A stretch of DNA of 13,148 nucleotides from Flavisolibacter sp. (GTDB taxonomy: Bacteria > Bacteroidota > Bacteroidia > Chitinophagales > Chitinophagaceae): NCBI GenBank assembly GCA_025936195.1, contig JAICTW010000012.1:1-13148 (forward strand), given 5' to 3'. Shown here in pieces: positions 8,115 to 13,148 of this stretch; position 1 is the first letter of the stretch, and every line of letters starts with the position of its first letter. The notes beneath the pieces are model-generated. The model was not told where the DNA came from and did not search any database. It saw nothing but the letters and a program-made list of their open reading frames with translations. The position numbers were made by a program, and so were the translations under genes.

Positions 8115-11100
8115 ATGTTAGTTCGTCGCATTTCTTTTCTCCTCATTCTGTTTCTTGTTTATTCTTTTTCTTATTCGCAAACAGCTCCGCGTAAAAAAAT
8201 AAATATAGATGCTGGCTGGAAATTCCATTTTGGTGATGCCAGCGATCCATCAAAGGATTTTAATTACAGCACCCGTGTTATCTTCAAAAAAACCGGTGAA
8301 GCGGTTGGAACGGCTATTGATCCAAAGTACAATGACAGTGCCTGGAGAAAATTGAATCTTCCTCACGATTGGGCTGTGGAATTGCCTTTTGTGAATGTCA
8401 ACAATTTTGATGTGATGGCACATGGATATAAACCCGTTGGCGGTTTGTTTCCTGAAACAAGTATTGGCTGGTACAGAAAACATTTTATGGTTTCCAGAAA
8501 AGATTCGGGGCAGCGTTTTCAAATACAGTTTGATGGTGTGTTCCGCGATGCACAATTCTGGCTGAATGGATTTTATCTCGGCAATAATAAGAGCGGTTAC
8601 ATCGGTGTGGCTTATGATGTGACAGATTATCTCAATTATGACAAGGAAAATATTCTGGTGGTAAGGGTGGATGCCACTCAATACGAAGGCTGGTTTTACG
8701 AAGGCGCAGGTATTTATCGCCATGTATGGTTGAATGAATACAATAACCTGCATATTGCAAGAGACGGCGTCTTTCCACATTCAACTGTTACGGGGAATAA
8801 AGCAACAGTAACGGTTGAAACTTCTATAGAAAATCAGAACCTTTCTGCTGCAAAAGGTTCTGTTCTTACCTATATTATTGATCATGACGGAAAAAAAATT
8901 GCACAATCGAATGCAGCAACATTTTCATTGAAAACAAATGAAACAATAACAACAAAACAAAATCTTATTGTCACGGCTCCGCATCGCTGGTCGTTGGACG
9001 ATCCTTATTTATACCGCATTATTTCAATTGTAAAACAAAATGGAAGAACAATTGACAGTAACAGCCAGCGCTTTGGTATTCGCACCATAGAAATAAAAGC
9101 AGACGGTGTTTTTCTTAACGGCAATCATGTAAAAATCAAGGGTACCAACAATCACCAGGACCATGCAGGAGTAGGATCAGCTTTGCCTGATTATCTGCAA
9201 TACTATCGTGTTCGTTTGTTGAAAGATCTTGGTTGCAATGCAATTCGTACTTCGCACAACCCACCAACACCTGAATTGCTGGATGCCTGTGATAGTTTAG
9301 GCATGTTGGTTTTAGATGAAACCAGATTGTTGAACAGCAGTCCGGAATACATGGATCAATTTAAACGTTTGCTTCTTCGCGACAGAAGTCGCACCTGTGT
9401 TTTTCTTTGGTCAATCGGTAATGAAGAAGGCTGGGTGCAAACGCAACCTGTTGGCCGCCGCATTGCACAGTCCATGCTTGCCGTTCAAAAAGAATTGGAC
9501 CCGACACGAATCAGTACGTACGCTGCAGATGTGGCTAATGTTTTTCATGGCATCAATGAGGTGATCCCGGTGCGTGGATTTAATTACCGCCAGTTTGCTG
9601 TTGCCGATTATCATCGCGATCATCCCAATCAGCCCATTATCGGAACAGAGATGGGAAGTACGGTTACCACAAGAGGTATTTATACAAAAGACACCATCAA
9701 TGCCTATGTTCCTGATCAGGATATTACTGCTCCATGGTGGGCAAGTACAGCCGAAACATGGTGGACACTCGCTGCGCCGAATGATTATTGGTTAGGCGGT
9801 TTTGTGTGGACAGGTTTTGATTATCGTGGTGAGCCGACTCCATATCAATGGCCCAATATCAATTCGCATTTTGGTGTTATGGATGTATGTGGGTTCCCGA
9901 AAAATATTTTCTATTACTATCAAAGTTGGTGGAGTGATAAAGATGTTTTGCATATTTCACCACACTGGAATTGGAAAGGAAAAGAAGGCGAGCCCATTGA
10001 TGTTTGGGTGAACAGCAATGCAGACAATGTTGAATTGTTTTTGAATGGAAAAACGTTGGGGAAAAAAGAGATGCCACGAAACAGGCATCTGCAATGGAGT
10101 GTGAATTATGAACCCGGAATATTGGAAGCCATCGGTTATCGAAATGGAAAGAAATTAACAGCAAAAGTGGAAACAACAGACGAACCGAACACCATTGTTG
10201 TTTCTCCATCAAAAACTACAATGATCGCTGATGGAAAAGATGCTGTCGTGCTCAACATTAGTGTCATTGATAAACAAAACAGAGAAGTTCCTGATGCTGA
10301 TAATCTCATTCGTTTTACACTAACAGGTGATGCAAAAATTATTGGCGTTGGTAATGGCGATCCAAGCAGTCATGAGCAGGATAAGTATTTTGATACGGTT
10401 GCACAACGGCATTTATTCAACGGACATTGCCAGGTGATTGTGCAATCAGGAACTAACATTTCAATGATCCATTTTGAAGCAAAAGCAGAGAAGTTGTACA
10501 GTGCTGCTACAGATATTCATTCTATTCAACCAACAACCACTCCGCATAAAGTAACATTAGTCAAAGGAGCGCCATCAATAGATATTGTCAATGCCAAACG
10601 TCCTGTAGATAAAATGCTTGGCGCTGATATTTCTTTTCTTCCGCAATTGGAAGATCGCGGAATGAAGTTCTCCGATAACGGCGTTGAAAAAGATGCTCTT
10701 CAGATTTTAAAAGATCATGGTTTAAATTATATCCGCCTTCGCTTATTTGTGAATCCGGAAAGCGATAGCGGCTATTCACCAAAAAAAGGCTTCTGCGATT
10801 TGAATCATACCATTGCCATGGCAAAGAGAGTAAAAGCGGCCGGAATGAAATTTCTTTTGGATTTTCATTACAGCGATACCTGGGCCGATCCTCAAAAACA
10901 ATTCAAACCCAAAGCATGGGAAGGGCAGGGCTTTGATCAATTGCGTCAGACGGTTTTTACATACAGTAAGCAGGTGATACAAGCTTTGAAAAATGCTGGT
11001 GCCACGCCTGATATGGTGCAAATAGGAAATGAAATTAATCATGGAATGATCTGGCCCGAAGGACACATCAATAATTTGGACAGTCTTGCGCAATTGATAT

Positions 11101-11537
11101 ATGCAGGCATACAAGGTGTGAAAGCGGTTGATCCTTCCATCACCATTATGCTTCACATTGCATTGGGAGGACAAAATGATGAAGCAAGATTTTTTCTGGA
11201 TAATATGATCATGCGTGGAGTGCCTTTTGATGTGATCGGACTTTCCTATTATCCAAGATGGCATAATACATTGGAAGATTTACGCTACAACCTCAATGAT
11301 CTGGCAAGACATTACAACAAGGATGTAATTGTTGTGGAATATTCCCAACTGAAAAAAGAAGTGAATGAATTAGCCTTCGATGTGTATGGCGGACATGGAA
11401 AAGGTTCGGCTATTTGGGAGCCGCTCAATACATGGGAAGCCGTGTTTGACAGACAGGGAAAATCAAATGAATTTTTGAAGGAGTATGATGAATTGAGTAA
11501 AAACTTTCTCGATTCACACAAGAGGATACAACATTGA
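8115..11537 (+). CDS. GH2 beta-galactosidase fused to GH53 endo-beta-1,4-galactanase
   Basis: This 1140-residue exported protein (signal peptide to about residue 21, SYS|Q) joins two enzymes. The GH2 part has an N-terminal sugar-binding sandwich (~29-205, with GIYRHVWL), an Ig-like domain (~210-320), and a TIM barrel (~320-610) with RTSHNP, acid/base Glu437 in SIGNEEGW and nucleophile Glu512 in IIGTEMGS. A DUF4982-like region (~628-690, VELFLNGKTLGKK) and an Ig-like GH2 C-terminal domain (~693-793, ADGKDAVVL and GVGNGDPSSHE) follow. After a Thr/Pro-containing linker (~794-830), a full GH53 domain (~832-1130) begins at MLGADISFL, with the DFHYSDTWADPQKQ block, acid/base Glu973 in IGNEINHG and nucleophile Glu1075 in VVEYSQ. 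Both catalytic pairs are present, so one chain could cut galactan internally and release galactose. No lipobox is seen; a periplasmic or secreted location is likely. The domain calls are very sure, substrate specificity is inferred. Confidence 0.94.
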   Translation: MLVRRISFLLILFLVYSFSYSQTAPRKKINIDAGWKFHFGDASDPSKDFNYSTRVIFKKTGEAVGTAIDPKYNDSAWRKLNLPHDWAVELPFVNVNNFDVMAHGYKPVGGLFPETSIGWYRKHFMVSRKDSGQRFQIQFDGVFRDAQFWLNGFYLGNNKSGYIGVAYDVTDYLNYDKENILVVRVDATQYEGWFYEGAGIYRHVWLNEYNNLHIARDGVFPHSTVTGNKATVTVETSIENQNLSAAKGSVLTYIIDHDGKKIAQSNAATFSLKTNETITTKQNLIVTAPHRWSLDDPYLYRIISIVKQNGRTIDSNSQRFGIRTIEIKADGVFLNGNHVKIKGTNNHQDHAGVGSALPDYLQYYRVRLLKDLGCNAIRTSHNPPTPELLDACDSLGMLVLDETRLLNSSPEYMDQFKRLLLRDRSRTCVFLWSIGNEEGWVQTQPVGRRIAQSMLAVQKELDPTRISTYAADVANVFHGINEVIPVRGFNYRQFAVADYHRDHPNQPIIGTEMGSTVTTRGIYTKDTINAYVPDQDITAPWWASTAETWWTLAAPNDYWLGGFVWTGFDYRGEPTPYQWPNINSHFGVMDVCGFPKNIFYYYQSWWSDKDVLHISPHWNWKGKEGEPIDVWVNSNADNVELFLNGKTLGKKEMPRNRHLQWSVNYEPGILEAIGYRNGKKLTAKVETTDEPNTIVVSPSKTTMIADGKDAVVLNISVIDKQNREVPDADNLIRFTLTGDAKIIGVGNGDPSSHEQDKYFDTVAQRHLFNGHCQVIVQSGTNISMIHFEAKAEKLYSAATDIHSIQPTTTPHKVTLVKGAPSIDIVNAKRPVDKMLGADISFLPQLEDRGMKFSDNGVEKDALQILKDHGLNYIRLRLFVNPESDSGYSPKKGFCDLNHTIAMAKRVKAAGMKFLLDFHYSDTWADPQKQFKPKAWEGQGFDQLRQTVFTYSKQVIQALKNAGATPDMVQIGNEINHGMIWPEGHINNLDSLAQLIYAGIQGVKAVDPSITIMLHIALGGQNDEARFFLDNMIMRGVPFDVIGLSYYPRWHNTLEDLRYNLNDLARHYNKDVIVVEYSQLKKEVNELAFDVYGGHGKGSAIWEPLNTWEAVFDRQGKSNEFLKEYDELSKNFLDSHKRIQH

Positions 11538-11589
11538 GTAATTTGCGGTTGGATAAAGTTGCGTTCACTTATTAAACAAACATGGACGG

Positions 11590-11739
11590 ATGACTTATTT
11601 GTTGCCACTTCTCTATATTTTATATTGGACTTATGTTCAAAGAAAAGAGCACAGGCCTTTTAAGCAAATAATTCTTCCGTTATTGACGATGATCGTTTTG
11701 GTTTTTGCACTCAACTTTTTAATAAGGCTGTATTGGTAA
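11590..11739 (+). CDS. Possible small two-helix membrane protein (49 aa)
   Basis: An ATG frame of 49 codons runs from MTYLLPLLYILYW to FLIRLYW, with a stop at 11737-11739. It has two hydrophobic segments (about residues 3-16 and 27-45) separated by a strongly basic loop QRKEHRPFKQ, as expected for a small inner-membrane hairpin with its loop in the cytoplasm. A -7-like TAAAGTTG (11554-11561) lies about 28 bases upstream, with a TTG about 17 bases before it. I do not recognise a family, and no good ribosome binding site is seen. It begins 52 bases after the GH2-GH53 gene and ends before the oppositely oriented terminator of the inositol phosphate synthase gene. It could be a real small protein or a chance frame in AT-rich DNA. 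Confidence 0.35.
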   Translation: MTYLLPLLYILYWTYVQRKEHRPFKQIILPLLTMIVLVFALNFLIRLYW

Positions 11740-11805
11740 ACGAATACCTGAGCTAAACTTATTTACTATAGAGTAGTTGACAACAAACAAACGTTCATAA
11801 TTTGC

Positions 11806-11845
11806 AAAAAAAATTGCAGAACTCTACACTGAGACATTCTGCAAT
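11806..11845 (-). terminator. Intrinsic terminator of the inositol-3-phosphate synthase gene
   Basis: Read on the - strand, a perfect 9-bp stem is formed by ATTGCAGAA (complement of 11837-11845) and TTCTGCAAT (complement of 11813-11821). An inner CTC/GAG extension caps it with a six-base loop, leaving a three-base bulge. It runs straight into eight T residues (complement of 11806-11813). It lies 24 bases beyond the stop codon of the - strand gene. On the + strand the hairpin is not followed by a T-tract, so it mainly stops transcription from the right. Confidence 0.78.
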
Positions 11846-11868
11846 ATTAACTGTTTATACATGATCAT

Positions 11869-13107
11869 TTACAAGGCTTCCACAAGCTCCTGGTAATAAT
11901 CCAATCCTAAATGCGTGATCAGGTCTTCGCCCATCAAATGCCGTAAGGTGTTTTGCAATTTGATTAATTGTTTGAAGATGTCATGCTCAGGGCGCAGTCC
12001 CGGCGCCGTTTGCGGCGATTTAAAATAAAATGATAACCATTCCTGTATTCCGCTCATGCCAGCTCTTTTGGCAAGGTCGGCAAACAACGCAAGGTCCAAA
12101 ACAATTGGTGCTGCCAAAATTGAATCGCGGCAAAGGAAATTTATTTTGATCTGCATTTGATAACCCAGCCAGCCAAAGATGTCAATATTATCCCAGCTTT
12201 CTTTGTTATCGCCATGCGGAGGGTAATAATTAATTCTCACTTTATGATAAAGCTCTCCATACAGATCGGGATTATTCTCCGGTTGTAAAATATTTTCCAA
12301 AACACTAAGCTTTGAAACTTCTTTTGTTTTAAAATTATCAGGATGGTCTAACACATAGCCATCGCGGTTGCCCAAAATATTTGAAGAGAACCATCCGCGA
12401 ATACCTAATGCTCTTGCTGCCAGTCCGGGTGCAATAATGGTCTTCATCAAGGTTTGGCCCGTTTTGAAATCCTTTCCGCCAATCGGTGTGCCTGTTTGTT
12501 TTGCCAGTTCTATCAATGCAGGGATATCGCAGGTTAAATTAGGTGCTCCGTTCATGAATGGTATTCCCAGTTTAATGGCTGCATACGCATAGATCATAGA
12601 AGGAGAAATGGCGGGATCATTATTGTATAAACCTTCTTCAAAATTTTCAATGGTTTCATGCACTTCCGAAGCCTGCAAATATTTTTCAGTGGAACCACAC
12701 CAAACAACAACAATGCGTGAGCAATCGTTGGCTTCTTTAAAGTTTTCAATATCATCCATTACAGCCTTTGCCAATTTTGCTTTGGTAGAAGCCTGTTTTA
12801 TATTGTCGCCATCCAAATTGGAAATATAAGTTTTATCAAAAACCGCTTTCATCGGTTTTATCTTTTCAAGCTCAGGACGAACAGCATGCAATAACATCGG
12901 TTCCAAAACTTTTGCTTTCGTTGCTGCTTCAAAAACATTATCGTTGTATAGATCCCAACCGCCAAATACAATATCATTCAGGTCCGCCAGCGGAACAAAA
13001 TCTTTTACTTTCGGATAGCGGTTCTCTGTTCTTTTACCCAGGCGAATGCTTCCCATTTGCGTTAATGAACCTACTGGTTGTGCCAGACCTTTCTTCACTG
13101 CTTCCAC
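11869..13107 (-). CDS. ino1: Inositol-3-phosphate synthase (5' end disrupted or outside the window)
   Basis: This enzyme (EC 5.5.1.4) converts glucose 6-phosphate to 1D-myo-inositol 3-phosphate using bound NAD, in the cytoplasm, feeding inositol lipid synthesis. The 412 residues carry family blocks: GSLTQMGSIRLGKRTENR, FGGWDLYNDNVFEAA, SNLDGDNIKQAS, VVWCGSTEKY, GGKDFKTGQTLMKT, SSNILGNRDGYVL and DNKESWDNIDIFGW. The GTG at 13107 is unlikely as a real start, because codons just upstream still read L-G-A-V-A-T-T-F-I-A-G, the conserved nucleotide-binding loop. Before them an in-frame TGA (complement of 13141-13143) sits, after a proline codon, where a glycine codon of the PGLGAV motif is expected; a single G-to-T change in GGA would explain it. 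The N-terminal NAD-binding residues therefore lie outside this open frame. The gene converges on the + strand glycosidase genes and has its own terminator. The family is certain; whether the gene is intact is not. Confidence 0.88.
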   Translation of the reverse strand: MEAVKKGLAQPVGSLTQMGSIRLGKRTENRYPKVKDFVPLADLNDIVFGGWDLYNDNVFEAATKAKVLEPMLLHAVRPELEKIKPMKAVFDKTYISNLDGDNIKQASTKAKLAKAVMDDIENFKEANDCSRIVVVWCGSTEKYLQASEVHETIENFEEGLYNNDPAISPSMIYAYAAIKLGIPFMNGAPNLTCDIPALIELAKQTGTPIGGKDFKTGQTLMKTIIAPGLAARALGIRGWFSSNILGNRDGYVLDHPDNFKTKEVSKLSVLENILQPENNPDLYGELYHKVRINYYPPHGDNKESWDNIDIFGWLGYQMQIKINFLCRDSILAAPIVLDLALFADLAKRAGMSGIQEWLSFYFKSPQTAPGLRPEHDIFKQLIKLQNTLRHLMGEDLITHLGLDYYQELVEAL

Positions 13108-13148
13108 ACCTGCAATAAATGTAGTGGCTACTGCACCTAATCACGGAA

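Noticed and set aside
8250..8780. A 176-codon open frame on the - strand inside the GH2 gene
   Set aside because: It lies entirely opposite the GH2 sugar-binding domain, which has unmistakable family motifs, and its translation shows no recognisable domain. It is a by-product of codon bias on the coding strand.
10776..11264. A 162-codon - strand frame opposite the GH53 module of the fusion
   Set aside because: It is antisense to the conserved galactanase motifs and has no start context or domain of its own.
13141..13143. Recoding of TGA as glycine, as in some candidate phyla
   Set aside because: Other genes in the window end with TGA (the cytochrome lipoprotein, the antitoxin and the GH2-GH53 gene), so TGA is used as a normal stop.
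1..13148. tRNA or rRNA genes, CRISPR arrays, insertion sequences
   Set aside because: No tRNA-like cloverleaf, rRNA segment, regularly spaced repeat or transposase-like protein was seen on either strand. The recurring GATTTTGATAA-type words in the first two genes come from calcium-loop codons, not DNA repeats.

Overview
The window looks like a chromosomal segment from a Bacteroidota bacterium, probably of the Chitinophagaceae or a related environmental lineage (inference). The grounds are AT-leaning codon use, mostly weak Shine-Dalgarno sequences, Bacteroidota-style lipoprotein and Sec signal peptides, FG-GAP/VCBS proteins of the CRTAC1 type, and a dense set of secreted glycoside hydrolases.

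Layout. Positions 1-3745 (+) hold three closely spaced exported proteins: the C-terminal part of a calcium-binding FG-GAP/CRTAC1-like protein cut by the left edge, a lipoprotein joining a CxxCH cytochrome c motif to FG-GAP repeats, and a small exported thioredoxin-like protein with a CxxC motif. Positions 3936-6308 (+) encode a secreted GH3 beta-glycosidase, closed by a strong intrinsic terminator at 6335-6361. Positions 6391-6945 (+) hold a DUF433/DUF5615 antitoxin-toxin pair. The toxin frame appears to carry a one-base deletion that removes its stop and makes it run, in frame, into the next gene. Positions 7013-8038 (+) encode a GH53 endo-beta-1,4-galactanase lipoprotein. Positions 8115-11537 (+) encode a 1140-residue protein with a full GH2 beta-galactosidase module followed by a second, complete GH53 galactanase module. 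A possible 49-residue two-helix membrane protein lies at 11590-11739 (+). On the - strand, 11869-13107 encodes most of inositol-3-phosphate synthase, with its own terminator at 11806-11845 and an in-frame TGA near the right edge where a conserved glycine codon is expected.

How the genes work together (inference). The two GH53 modules would cut beta-1,4-galactan, as in type I arabinogalactan or pectin side chains, and the GH2 module would trim the oligosaccharides to galactose. The GH3 enzyme would remove other beta-linked residues. This matches the pairing of GH2 and GH53 genes in the galactan utilisation locus of Bacteroides thetaiotaomicron, except that here the two activities are also fused in one chain. 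No SusC/SusD pair or regulator is visible; if present they lie outside, probably to the left. The cytochrome/FG-GAP/thioredoxin group suggests an envelope redox function, but its substrate cannot be read from sequence. The two most unusual points are the GH2-GH53 fusion and the single-base lesion joining a toxin to a galactanase lipoprotein.
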